64,000 bases of DNA from Sesamum alatum (taxonomy: Eukaryota > Streptophyta > Magnoliopsida > Lamiales > Pedaliaceae): the NCBI GenBank assembly GCA_034509735.1, contig JACGWO010000005.1, forward strand, positions 16,481,264 to 16,545,263. Direction: 5' to 3'. The notes beneath the pieces are model-generated. The model saw nothing but the letters and a program-made list of their open reading frames with translations. It made no database searches and was not told where the DNA came from. The translations under genes were made by a program, and so were the position numbers. Below are positions 45,401-56,852 of this stretch, piece after piece; the first letter of the stretch is position 1, and every line of letters starts with the position of its first letter.

Positions 45401-46516
45401 ATGTTTTTAATCATACTGGGTACAAAATAAACTTGCTCTAAATCTATGCTAATACTATCACTAATCACTAGAGTGGCGGATCCTACTGGTTCTGCCGAGA
45501 TGGCCTTGCCATTCCCAAGCTTCAGGATCATGTCCCCGCTACCCAGTTTTCTGCTTCTTTTCAACACCTGCAAGTCATTGCAAATGTGAGCTCCACAGCC
45601 GGTATCTAATACCCAAGAGGAAGAACTAGTGACCCTATTAACCTCAATCACATATATACCTTGGTTCGAGAAGAGTTTGGGGCACTCTCTCTTCCAATGC
45701 CCTTTCTCACGGCAGTTGATACATATGTCATATGCCTTCGACTGTTGCTTGGAGACCACCTTTCCCTTTCCTTTGCCTTTCCCCTCTTTGGCAATGGGAA
45801 CACTCTTAGTGTTCGTAGATGCTTTGACGGCCTTTCCCTTCCCCTTCTTCTTCTTCCAACGTCCGGCACCCTCGCCTTTCGTGTTAGAAGTCGAAGCACC
45901 TCCAAACAATACCGAAGGCGTGGACTTCTTAGTCGTTGCCTCGTATTGCACCAACATATTGATCAACTCATGAATGCCCTTCTCAAGTGCGTTCATGTTG
46001 TAGTTGACGATAAATTGGTCAAAGGAGGGTCGGAGTGACTGAAGGATCACATCTATGTACGTTTCATTATCGAGACCTGCCTTTAGGTCCTCGAGCTTTT
46101 CCACCAGGGTAAGCATTTTAACCCCGTGCTCTTGTACAGAGGATCGTTCTGTCATTTTCGTTCCAAAGAACGCCTTGGTCGCGACATACCTAGTATGCCG
46201 GTCCGGGACTGCATAGCAATCCTTAAGGCGAGCCATAATGGAAGGGACATCGCCTTTCATATTGCTTCTGAATCTCATTGGTCATTGAAGCAAGTATGAT
46301 GCTACGGACCTTCCGGTTATCCTTATGCCAAGTCTCGAACGTCTCACATTCTTCTGGCGTGGATCCTTCCGGTAAGGTCCTAGGGAGAGGCTCGTCCATG
46401 ACGTAGCCTTGGTTCTCGTAATCTAGGACTATCCTGAGATTGCGCAACCAGTCGTTGTAGTTGGTTCCATTGAATTTGTTTGTCTCAAGAATGGTGGAAA
46501 GTGGGTTCTTAGACAT
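42492..46516 (-). pseudogene. B2 gag-pol polyprotein, four disabling changes
   Basis: The most complete gag-pol in the window. Gag starts at ATG 46514-46516. A 5-bp deletion near 46250 shifts the frame. The next frame runs 760 codons: rest of Gag, zinc knuckle CINCREKGHWKREC (~45725-45680), protease WVLDTGCGAHIC (~45615-45580), and integrase with zinc site WHARLGH...CEFC and both Asp motifs (QTDVCGP, WSDRGGEY). The catalytic Glu is Gln (VSQRRN, ~44725). A stop follows GEAMSDIDSGK (~43996). RT continues with KTAFLNG and LYVDDILL (~43450). A 25-bp deletion with 2 bp added at ~43170 shifts the frame. RNase H is cut by CAA-to-TAA after WKSSK (~42866). The C-terminus CDNNRAI...MGNWL is intact to 42492. 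Confidence 0.93.
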
Positions 46517-48042
46517 TTTAAAATCTACATTTTAGAAAACAGCGCGCGATCAGCAGAAAATAAAAGACGGTGGTTTGATAAAATAATTAAATGCATGGAC
46601 TTTAGTCATTTAATCCTCTCACTATTTATACGAAAACACGATACTCTCAAACGTGATTTTCGGGAAATCCTTTCCAAGTGGGCTTGGGATCCACAGCGAT
46701 TTTTTCCATACCCCGCTTTTACGATTTGCATGGAAAAGATCCTGTGGGAGGTATTCCATACCATTCTCGTTCCACGAGATTCCCAAGATTATTGCCTCAC
46801 CCTTTCACATGATCCCGAGGACTCCAAGCGAATCATGTTAATTGGGCGTTAGACCCAACCCAATCGACCGAGCCACGGACCCACTGGTATCCCCACGACT
46901 CGTGAGACAGGTAGCAGCAGCCCGTTTTTCGTTCATGACATAGTGCAGCTTCCTTTAAGTACAATAACGTGCCACGACTCGTGAGACCACGCTATTGACC
47001 CAAAGCAGCTTCCTCACTATGCCATGGATTGGAAGGCATGGACAAACTCCTAGAGTTTATGTCCACTTTGTCTAGGGTCTAATATTTTGACATTGGTCCA
47101 ACCAATGTGAGAGTAGTAAATGACCGAGATCTCAAATAAATAAATATCTACACATACATCCAAAATGCGTAAAAAAACCATCCATAGCAGTTATATGATA
47201 AATAAACAATCCATTCATCCATCATCATAACCACATGCAAAATTAAAGCCTAGCACGCCCTGTTGGATGATCACGAGCCCGAATTCTATGCGACCCACTG
47301 AGCCCGCAGTGGATCTATGGTCAATCTAGGGTTGGTCCTATACTATTACATTAATAGTAACCCAATCATCATGCTGATGGGCCTTGGTCTCTTTTCTCTT
47401 TCTTCACTTCATGGAAAACTCCAAGGGACCTCCCGTCTGGGCTCTCCATGTGGTCCTTCTCCTCCACCAATTACAAAAAAGAAACCTCACTCCTATTCTA
47501 CTCTCATTACATATTAAAAATAGAAACCCCAGCGAAAACCCGGGGGGAGTACATAAGGAGGGAGGTAGAATGCCTTATTATTCCAAGACAACTAGAAAGA
47601 AAAAAGGAGAAAGCAATAAAAGAGGCACACAGGCCCAACAGAAAATAAACCATACATTCGGTCTAAGGCTCGTGATCATCCATTTCCATCCAACACACAT
47701 AATCACATGATCCAATCATATAATTACAATATACCAACAATATATGATTACCAATCATAAATATCAAAAATAATAAATGAATATGTGCATAACGTGTGAG
47801 AAATAAAACACAAATATTGGTAATAATATTTTCTCGTTTTAGGAAAACCTCTCCTCATTATTTTTAAGTAAAATAACCCTGGGATTTCAAATCCAATTTA
47901 TTTTACTCCTAAAATAATGTCTTTAGAAAAATAGGCATAATTGAACCAAAAAATGATTTTTTCAGAATTAATTCAAAATTAAAACTGAAAATAATTAAAA
48001 AATAAAAGGAAAAACACTGCTAGGGTTTTGAAACCCTAGAAG
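46517..48042 (-). other. B2 untranslated leader
   Basis: Non-coding. Holds the TATA-like box (46615-46632), both CACGAGTCGTGG copies (minus; about 46893-46904 and 46972-46983), and the 9-bp hairpin (47292-47315, one G-U pair). The part from 47650 to 48040 is AT-rich and matches the B1 leader 3265-3640. Confidence 0.75.
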
Positions 48043-48462
48043 CTGCAGCCGCCGCCGCCGCCGTCGGCAGCGGCCCGCCGGCACGCGCACAGGGCAGCAA
48101 GCTCGGCCTGCCGCCCCTGCGCGTGCGCAGGCCCCTTGCCTGCGTGTGCGCGCGGCCTGGCATTCCGGCAGGCCGTCGCGCGTGCAGGCTCCCTTGCCTT
48201 GCGCGCGCGCAGGCCTGCTGGCTGCCGGCCGTCCCGTGCGCAGTGCGCGCGCAGACGTGCACTGGGCACGCCTGCCGGGCGCGCTTGCAGACTCCTCCGT
48301 CTGCGTGCGCGCGCGCCTGGCGGCGCTGCCCAGAGCCCGTCCGCGCGCGGACTCGCAGGCGCGCCTGCCGGGCGCGCGCGCAGACACCCTTGTCTGCATG
48401 CGCGCGCGCCTGCGCGCAGCCTCAGTGGCTGCGAGCTGCCCCTGCGCGACCGGCTGGGGATG
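48043..48462 (-). repeat. GC-rich hairpin block of B2 leader, truncated
   Basis: About 420 bp of CG-rich sequence with stems such as GCAGGC-CCCTT-GCCTGC (48127-48143), GCAGAC-TCCTCC-GTCTGC (48287-48304) and CAGAC-ACCCTT-GTCTG near 48381. It ends within the block, and the segment leading to the primer-binding site is absent. Confidence 0.83.
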
Positions 48463-48568
48463 CCATCCTAGCTAAAGGAAAAACCATCCTAATTCGTAAG
48501 TTTATCTTAATTATCCATTTTAATCATTTGATTTGAGTGCTCATAATCCAATTATGGAATAATGTTTC
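48463..48568 (-). repeat. Copy of D-type flank of B2 left LTR
   Basis: About 105 bp matching 20950-21071 with several substitutions and a ~16-bp deletion, ending with the same GTTTC before an LTR B start. It occupies the place where the B2 primer-binding site should be. Confidence 0.75.
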
Positions 48569-50547
48569 TGAAAGAAATCGGTGGATCGTCCCGGGAATTG
48601 CGCGAATGCGGAAGCGCGATAAAATAAACATACAAAAATTAAAGCATGCTTTAAATTTAAAAGAACACGCTCAAGGGGTGTGCCCTTGAGGTTCCCGGGC
48701 GTTCGGTGTATCTCATGATCATATAACATGTAAACAAATCATGGAGGCCATAGAGTTGAAAATTAAAGAGGGACGAAAAAGTAAAACGAGACCTACCCGT
48801 TGTCGTTTTCGTCTTCAACGGCTACTCGCGTTGTTCCCCGTTTTGCACCGATATCTCGTTCTTGAGACCCTCCAAATCGTGACACACGGTCCACCCACGT
48901 ATCTTGCACATCGTGCAAGCAACGAACAAGTATTTTGGAGAGGATAGATTAATCACACGTTATGAATTAACGGGACTAATCTTCTTTAGTTCTAATGTTC
49001 CAAGAACAAAAGAACAAGAAGTAATTTTCTTGTAGAGAGAGAGGGGGCGGACGAGAGGTGAGGAAGGGGGAGATGAGTGTGTGTTGTGTGTGTGATTTCA
49101 AGAATCATCATCCTTCAAAAGGTTGGAAGCTAGAGGTATTTATAGAGGAGGAGTTTAATCCTCTTTAAACTCCTACTCTAAGAACTCTAATTTGACTAGG
49201 ATTTTGACCTAGTCAAACTCCTAGTCAAACTAGTGTTTGACCTAGTCAAACAAATCCTAGCCTTCCATCTCCCCTTTCCATCTCAACCGTTGATTTTAAT
49301 TTAATGGAATATTTAAATCCCATTAAATATTCCAAAAGGCTAAAAGAATAAATATAATAAATAAATATTAATATTTATTCTAAGCCCATTAAATCAACCC
49401 TTTAATAAATTCTATTTATTAATTTAATTCCCTTTATCAAATAGAAGGAATTAATATCTCCAAGAAAATATAGGACCCGATTAAATCAAATTTAATCATT
49501 CCTTTGCTCCAATATTTAATTCCAAATTAAATATTAAGTGTGTGTGGATAGTGTGTGACTCTTTAGGTTCACCATTCAGCTAGACTTGGTCGGATTCCTA
49601 GAATCCGCCCGTTACCATGGGTGGCCATCTAGCAACGGTCCATGGCACTAGAGACTAGGTGAAATATTCGGGGATGAACATTTAGGCTCTAACAGTACAG
49701 TTGTCCTTCTGTCTTCGGTCTCATCACTTAGGGTCTAGGGCACGGAAAATGCAGGTACCCATTTTGGACCTAAGTGTCGGTCTGTCCTTACTAAACGCCG
49801 CAAGGGAAACCTTCCCTTCTGTTCAGTTACTGTGGCCACAGATTTTAGGGACAAGACACAGAGCATACATGAGACTCAACTGTCAATTTGATAGGAGACA
49901 GATCCTTTCTTGGAAACTACTGTTACTTTGTACACCCGAGCTGCACTAGACATGGCTTATGACTACCCAAGAGTATTTTGGCAATCTCTCACCATATCTA
50001 AGATACAGACCTGATGCACAAGTAAACTCAGCAGTTCCTCAAGTCAAAGGACTTGGCCTGTACCGTTGGAACCGGGAATACACGTCATACCTTGCTAACC
50101 ATACTCAAGGTCCTCCGTAAGACGGTTCCCGCGAGTCACCTCAGTCAGCTGCTTCCTAGCATGCTGACCCACTAACACTGCTTAGACGACCTTCGTCACC
50201 CGTCGATGAAATACGATAGCAGATGCTTAGTGCAAGTCTCAAAGGGAATCCCGGTACCCATTTTCGGGATTCCTTGACTTGGAGATTTCCGGATTGATTC
50301 GGTAAGACTGATTTCATGGACCTACCTCCAAGCGTAGTCCCAGTCCCCGAAATCGTTTCTCAGTCCGTGGGCTTTGTTTGCGTAGTGAACAGAAATGTAA
50401 ATGCAGATAAGTGAACGTAAACAAAGTATTGCCGTATGAATTTTCACTTCTTTATTCATAAATGTTTTTATCAAATACCGAAAAATTGTCTAGACATAGG
50501 TTACATATTCCTGCCAAAATTGGTTTACATGGTCACCTATTCTAACA
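48569..50547 (-). repeat. B2 right LTR (or solo LTR B)
   Basis: 1,979 bp, TGAAAGAAATCGG...TATTCTAACA. Similar but not identical to the pieces of the left LTR. Contains a W-box cluster (about 49192-49251) and a TATA box near 49135-49145 (minus). Followed by GTTTA and D-type sequence. Confidence 0.9.
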
Positions 50548-50934
50548 GTTTAAGGATAATTATGTATCCCACCTAGCAGACAAGAATAGTCATTCTTTGT
50601 CAAATAAAGTAATTTTATTGATCAAACGTATGTAATTAAAATATGTCCAACAGTATATAAACACATACTTCGATCATGCCAGGTTACATATTTCCTTTCA
50701 AACTCTATCCTAACATGATCACTGCTATGCTAAGCCTAACTAGTCCCTAGTCTTTGCAGCAATGGCCCTGCCATCGCTAAGCCTTAGGACCTGTCTGGGC
50801 TTTCTACTTATAACCATCTGCAAACCATTCGCAGATTATGATTAACTGGTATCCAATACCAAAGAGTAAAACAATAATCATGTTGGTACTCAATTCAAAA
50901 GTACCTTCATTGAAGAGGAGCTTGGGACACTCCC

Positions 50935-51731
50935 TCTTCCAATGTCCCTTTTTTTACGGCAGTTAATGCACACATCGTTTGGAATCTATGACTTTGACTG
51001 CCGAACCCTTTTCCTCTTTCCTTTACCTCCGCCAAGCGGTGTAACAGGATCACTCGAAGTGCTAGCAGCAGCTGATGTTTGTTTTAGCTTTCTTTCTCTT
51101 CCAGCGTCCGGCACCCTTGCCTTTCGCTTCTGAGATCAAAGACTCTCCCACTAGTACCGCCGGCGAAGATTTTTCAATCATTGCCTCGTACCGGACCCAA
51201 ATATTTATCAAGTCATCAATAAATTGGTCGTAGGAGGTAGAAACAGACTGAAGGATCACATCGATGTACGTCTCTTTTTTCAAGATTAGCTTGGAGGTCT
51301 TTGAGCATTTCCACAAGGGATAGCATCATCACTCCATGCTCTCGTACAGACGACCCTTCTGTCATCTTAGCTTTGAAGAATGCCTTCGTTGCAGCGTATC
51401 TAACATACCGATCCGAGACTGCATAGATATCTTGCAAACGAAGCATAATCTAGCCAACATCATCTAGCCTATCGTACTGCTTCTGGATCTCGTTAGTCAT
51501 CAAGGCCAGTACGATGCTGCGGACCTGCCGGTGGTCAACATGCATCTTCTTGAACACCAAGCGTTCTTGAGGCATTAACCCATCCGGCAAGGCCTGAGGA
51601 AGATCCTTATCTAGAATGTAAGTCTGGTTCTCGAAATCTAAGACTATCTTAAGATTTCACAGCCAGTCGTTGTAGTTTGTTCCATTAAAAATATTAATCT
51701 CTAGTATTGGCGTTAGTGGATTCTTAGACAT
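50935..51731 (-). pseudogene. D gag relic
   Basis: Gag from ATG 51729-51731 down to the nucleocapsid. Readable parts: MLRLQDIYAVSDRYVRYAAT and KMTEGSSVREHGVMMLSLVE (51446-51300), then ETYIDVILQSVSTSYDQFID (~51270-51215), then a basic stretch KGKGAGRWKRKK. The zinc knuckle begins CINC (about 50965), but a run of A/T shifts the frame after it. Better preserved than gag of A1 and A2, yet broken by frameshifts. Leftward, 50548-50935 shows nucleotide similarity to the protease region only. Confidence 0.8.
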
Positions 51732-53281
51732 ATACATTCAAAATGTAAACAGAAAAAACATTAAGTAGATTATAGTAATATTATGTTCAAGTTAAGACTT
51801 GGTCTTTAGTCATTAACCCCTCCCACTATTTTTGCGAAAAGCCCATCACTCTCAAATGAGGTTTCGGGAAACCATTTCCTAGTGGGCTTGAGGTCCACAA
51901 ACGCAATTCTCCATGCCCCGCTTTTACGATTCACACGGAAAAAAGCTTTGTGGGAGGTAACCTATACCATTCTCATCCAATGAGATCCCCAAGTTATTTT
52001 GCCTCGCCTCTTCACATGATCCCGAGGACTCCAAGCGAATCATGTTACTCAGCGTTAGGCCCGAACCCTCAACCAAATGAATATCTCAACTATCGCCCCC
52101 CACGACTCGTGAGACAGGGAAACAGGAGCATATTCCTTGTTTCATAACAATAGCGCAGCTTTCTTCCATTCCAAACGTGCCACGACTCGTGAGACCACGA
52201 ATGGGTGAAAGTAGCTACCTCACTACATTGCTATGGATGGAAGGCTTGGATTTAAATCAAACCATTTGACTTTTTAATCCATTAATGGGTCTAATATTTA
52301 CTTGGACCATCCAAATGAGAGTTAGGTTTATTAGTGACCGAGACCTCATCATTAAGAAAGTTTTGCATGCTCCAGTTTTAACATTAAATATAAAGGATGC
52401 ATTCAAAACACATCATACATCAAATATTAAAACATACACCACATGCAAAATAAGCCTAGCACGCCCCTGTTGGATGATCACAAGCCCAATCCTATGTGAT
52501 CCACTGAGCCCGCGGTGGATCTGTGGTCAATCTAGGTGGCCTACACTATTACAAAATTATAACCCATTATTATTCTAATGGCCTTGTAACGCCTCTTCAT
52601 TCTTTTGGACTCTCCATCGTGGGCTCCGTCCAACGGGCCTCTTCTTGGGCCTCCATCACCATGGAAATACTTCCTTACAATTTATTACAAAAAATAAATC
52701 CTCACCAACCTAACTACACTCATTACAACTTAAATTAGAAACCCCAATCAGAAGTTGGGGGAGTACAAAAGGAGGAAGAAAGCAAGCGTTATTATTTCAA
52801 GGCTAAAAACGAGAGAGAGAAAGAGAATAATAAAACAAAGAGGCACGCAGGCCTCACCCAACAAAAATTAAACCATACATAAGGGCCATGGGCTTTGTGA
52901 TCATCCCCATTGTTTATCCAATAAACAATTAATACACATTTATATCAAATATAAATATGCCCAACAAATAAATACATCCAATGCATTTATAAAAATGATA
53001 TCCAATATCATAAACAACAACACAATTATATGCAGAAATATATATATTAATAATGCAATTAAAAATGGATATCATGTATCATACATCCAATGTACCAAAA
53101 AAAATATATTTTTTTTTGTTTGGAAACCATTTCCAAATTAATCTAAGGCACAATTAAATTTTAGAAAAATCCAATTTAACTAAAATTAAAATTAGCCAAA
53201 ATTAATCATTTCGAAAATATGCAGAAATGTGGAAAATCCAATTTTCCGGGTAAAAATAGCAAAAATGGCCCAGTCGTTCGA
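51732..53281 (-). other. D untranslated leader
   Basis: Non-coding. CAAAAATA stands in place of the TATA-like box (about 51828). CACGAGTCGTGG copies (minus) are near 52098 and 52179, the hairpin at 52498-52521 has one mismatch, and the conserved CCCCGCTTTTACGATTC motif is near 51916. Confidence 0.72.
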
Positions 53282-53412
53282 AACCGGCCGGCCGGCAACA
53301 CTGCCGGCGCCGCGCGCACGCACGGCCGCTGGCGCGCACCCTGCAGCGCTGTGCGGGGGCAGGCGTGCGCGCGCGCTGGCACTGTGCGGCCGACAGCTGC
53401 TGCCGGCTGCAC
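53282..53412 (-). repeat. GC-rich block of D leader
   Basis: About 130 bp of GC-rich sequence, the shortest complete block in the window and with fewer clear hairpins. Same position relative to the primer-binding site as the others. Confidence 0.75.
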
Positions 53413-53653
53413 TGTTTTGAACCCAATTTTTTTTTTCTTTTTAAATATCTGCATTAAAACTGAAACTAAAACATGCATTTACAAAAAATCCAATTTTCAA
53501 AAAATGCATGGATATCCATAATTAAAAGCAAAATTAACACATATTCTTCTAAACACATAATCATGCTTAAAACCGTAAAACATGCTTTCCAAAAGCAAAT
53601 TAAACATGTTGAACATGCTCATCACATAAAAACATGTCATTCCTAAAGCCACA

Positions 53654-53677
53654 ACACCGAACCGGGCTCTGATACCA
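53654..53677 (-). other. D primer-binding site and leader arm
   Basis: Minus-strand TGGTATCAGAGCCCGG, a perfect Met-tRNA type site one base from the LTR, followed by TTCGGTGT (53654-53661), complementary to ACACCGAA in U5 (53776-53783). Confidence 0.92.
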
Positions 53678-53678
53678 C

Positions 53679-55887
53679 TGAAAGAATCGGTACGACCCGA
53701 GAACGCGGCGGAAGCATAAAATAAAAGAAATTTAAAAACGATTTCAAAGGGGTGTTCCCTTTGAATTCCCAGGTGTTCGGTGTATTCAAAAGCATAATGA
53801 CATACATAAAAATATGCTTGAACATGTGGCTAGATGAGGGAAACAAAAAAAAAGGTACAATAATTTAAATAGAAACATACCTTTTTTTTCGTTTCACATG
53901 TACAACAGTAACAAGCTTTGATTCCCTTTTCGTTCCTTTTCTGTTCACCTTAGGATTCAAATTAGAACCCCTCTAATTTGTCCACACCACAGCAATGGAA
54001 GTAAATCTAGATCTACTGCTAGGTAGAAGCTAGATCAAGGAAGAAACGAAAAACGTATTACACTATTAATTAGTGTATACGTATTTGTCATGTTCTCATT
54101 TTGAATCCAATTCAAAGAGAACTCAAAAGAAGGAGAAAAAGATGAAAATTTTCGTGGCTTGTATGCTAGGGAGAGCAAGTTAGGAAGATGAAAAGTGTAT
54201 ACATGTGTTGTGTAGTTGTAGGTAGTTTCCAAAACTACCTACACACTAATGTACAACTTATGCTCAACCTCCAACCATGTTAGCACAATATGTAGACCAC
54301 CTAGCCATCATGGCAAGCCACATCATTGCTTACATGGAGCCACATCATTGCTTACATGGAGGAATTTCAATTCCTCTTAAACTTGCATCAAACCTTTGAG
54401 CTTTGATTTCAAGTCATGGACCGGTTTTGACCGGTCTTGATTTAATCAAATTAAATCAAGTGATCCATGGGTTTTAAATTAATCCAATTAATTTTAAACC
54501 TTAATGAAATCCAAAAGTTCATTTAATCCAATTAAATAAACATAAGCTCAAACACTAATTACTTGATCCAATATTTTAATTAAACGAAACCCAATAAATT
54601 AATCCAATTAATTTAAAGGTATTGAGCCCAAAATTAATTAATCCAATTAATTAATTCTTGGGCCATCCATCTAATGGATTTTCCCAATAAATGATCCAAT
54701 CATTTATATTCTCCTAGAATTAATTTAATCCAATTAAATTAATTCACTTCTTCCAGAATTAATTCCAAATTAATTCCACTACTTCCATAGTGATTTGTGT
54801 GTGACTCTTTAGGTTCACCCTCAGCTAGACTTAGGCTTGTGTCCAACACAATTCATTAATTAAATCCAATTTAATTAATTATTTCTGATTAACCATTAAT
54901 CAGAAATGCCCGTTACCATGGGTGGCCGTCTAGCAACGGTCCATGGCACTAGAGACTAGGTGAATGTTGGCGTGAACATTTAGGCTCCGAATTCCATACA
55001 GGTACAGTCCTTTGTCAACCATCTCCCGGCCTTAGTCTAGGGCATGGAATTGGGTGTCGGTTCCCATCCTGGACTAGGCAACTATGCTACAAACTCGAGA
55101 CGCGTTTACTCTATTGATCGACCTAGGGAACCATTCCCTACTCGACCAATCGCTACGGCCGTAGACTTAATGACTCGAAACCATCTCAGAGCGCATAGGA
55201 GACATAGCTGTCAAATACTGACAGGGGACAGATTCTATCTTGGAATCCACCGTCCTCACTACATACTCCGACTGCCCTGGACAAGGCTTGTACTGACCAT
55301 ATCAAAGACATGGTCACCTCTCGCCAAATCCAAGATACAACCTTCATATGCAAGCGACTGCCATGATTCCTCAAGTCCGAGGACTAATCCCGTACTATCG
55401 GAACCGAGAATTTCAGTCATACCGACCAAGCCTCCAAGGCTTTCATATGACGATTCTCGCGAGTCAGTTTAGTCAGTCGACTACTTTGCTAACTAACCCA
55501 CTAAAATTGCATAGACGACCTACGTCTGGCACCGATGAAACTCGGCACTCACCCAGTGAATGCAATACTTAGTGCAAGTCTCTATAGGACACTCGAGGCC
55601 CAGTCTCGAGGTCCTCGACTTGGAACGTTTCAGACCGACCCTCAAGGAGTTGGTTTCATAGCCGCCAACCTATGCACAGCTCAACTCAATGGGATTTACT
55701 AATCGGTCTGTGGGCATTTGTTGTGACATTGAAACACCATTCAAATGTAAGTAGTAAGCACAACAAACACATTTTGCCAATGATGAATACTTACTTTATC
55801 CATCAGTATAATATTACTTTGATAAAGATCGATGAATAGTTCCCAGAACAACCAATCCAATTGACTTTCTGGTCACTTATTCTAACA
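53679..55887 (-). repeat. D right (5') LTR
   Basis: 2,209 bp, TGAAAGAATCGG...TATTCTAACA. U5 hairpin TTCAAAGGG-AACAC-CCCTTTGAA at 53743-53765 (minus sense), U3 core near 54916-54962. It is followed by another LTR interrupted at CCACC, probably the right TSD. Confidence 0.92.
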
Positions 55888-56521
55888 CCACCGTCCTCGC
55901 TACATACTCCGACTAAACTAGACAAGGCTTATAATGACCATCTTACAGAATGATCACCTTTCGCGAGATCCAAGATACAGTTTTCATATGCATGTGACTG
56001 CCATGATTCCTCAAGTCCAAGGATTAATCCCGTACTATGGAATTGGGAATTCCAGTCATACCGACCAAGTCTCCAAGGTTTTCATATGACGATTCCTGCG
56101 AGTTAGTTCAGTTAGTCGACCACCTTGTCAACTAACCTACTAAAATTGCATGGACGACCTTCGTCTGTCGCCGATGGAACTCGACACTCACCTAGTGAAT
56201 GCAATACTTAGTGCAAGTCTCAATAAGATACTCGAAGCCCAGTCTCGAGGTCCTCGACTTGGAACGTTTCAGACCAACCCTCAAAAGTTGGTTTCATAGT
56301 CGCCATCCAATGCGCAACCCAACTACATAGGTTATCCAATTGGTTTGTGGTCATTTGTTTTGACATTGAAATATCGTTCTACATTAGTAGTAAGCACAAC
56401 AAGCACAATGTCAATGATGAATACTTACTCTATTCATTAGGATAATATTGTATTTATAAAGATTGACGAATAGTTTACAAAATCGTTAATCTAATTGGCT
56501 TTCTGGTCACCTATTCGAACA
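55888..56521 (-). repeat. LTR fragment (D/F-related), host of element D
   Basis: The last ~630 bp of an LTR, ending TATTCGAACA, aligned with 55249-55887. It resumes at CCACCGTCCTCGCTAC, as expected if element D inserted into it. Its other half would lie to the left of the window. Confidence 0.8.
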
Positions 56522-56852
56522 TGCCAAAGACAGTTTTGTTCTAATTCTTTAAGTACTCCTTCATTCTGTAGTATTTCTGTTGGATTTTGTACATCCCAGA
56601 GCCCTGGATAGCAAGACTCAAGGATTGTTTGGCTGATCCAAGGAATTTGGGATGGGATGTCCACATAATTAGGAATCCGAAAGAAGAAGGCCATCTGTTC
56701 TCTATAGCTACAGCTAAGATGAGGAGAGGGTGGTGATATGAGAGTGTTCTGGGCAAGTGAGTGACTCTGGTGTTGTTAAAGAGGCCAGGCCATTCTTTAG
56801 AGTAGAGGACTCTGTGAAGCCTTCTCCAGACTCCTTTCGTAGTCCAAGTGAA
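56522..56852 (-). pseudogene. LINE endonuclease remnant
   Basis: Minus-strand frame reading LTFTWTTKGVWRRLHRVL, then RVTHLPRTLSYHHPLLI, MWTSHPKFLG and GSGMYKIQQK. This matches the C-terminal half of the apurinic-type endonuclease of plant L1-like LINEs (pattern FTWTN...LDR...THLPR..SDH.PLL). The catalytic S-D-H is S-Y-H here, so the domain would be inactive. Only ~110 codons remain, cut off by LTRs at both ends. It is the only non-copia coding relic in the window and gives the pre-insertion context of element F. Confidence 0.75.

Larger units (their letters stand above)
21072..50547 (-). mobile_element. Element B2: group B copia with nested insertions
   Basis: Proposed minus-strand element: left LTR in pieces (21072-22375, 39556-39879, 42113-42475), polypurine tract, gag-pol (42492-46516), leader (to ~48460) and right LTR (48569-50547). 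D-type sequence flanks both sides, with GTTTC at 21067-21071 and GTTTA at 50548-50552 as an imperfect TSD. A2 and an F-type solo LTR sit in the left LTR. Two stretches do not fit a simple element. 48461-48568 repeats the left flank just before the right LTR, and the primer-binding site and the end of the GC block are missing. The whole-element reading is therefore an inference; alternatives are two separate LTR loci or an assembly join. Confidence 0.6.
50548..55887 (-). mobile_element. Element D (right part): decayed copia element
   Basis: Minus-strand element. From left to right: protease-region relic (50548-50935), gag relic (to 51731), leader, GC block, primer-binding site, 5' LTR (53679-55887). 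Its left part lies across B2, at 20873-21071, and beyond B1. It is the outermost host of the nest. Its internal region resembles that of group A, so both may derive from one decayed ancestor. Confidence 0.78.

Noticed and set aside
53654..53677. tRNA gene suggested by TGGTATCAGAGC motifs
   Set aside because: These are primer-binding sites next to LTR ends; no cloverleaf or anticodon arm is present.
56491..56694. Separate small gene reading MAFFFRIPNYVDIPSQ
   Set aside because: Alternative frame of the LINE remnant on the same strand; only the other frame shows the conserved endonuclease pattern.
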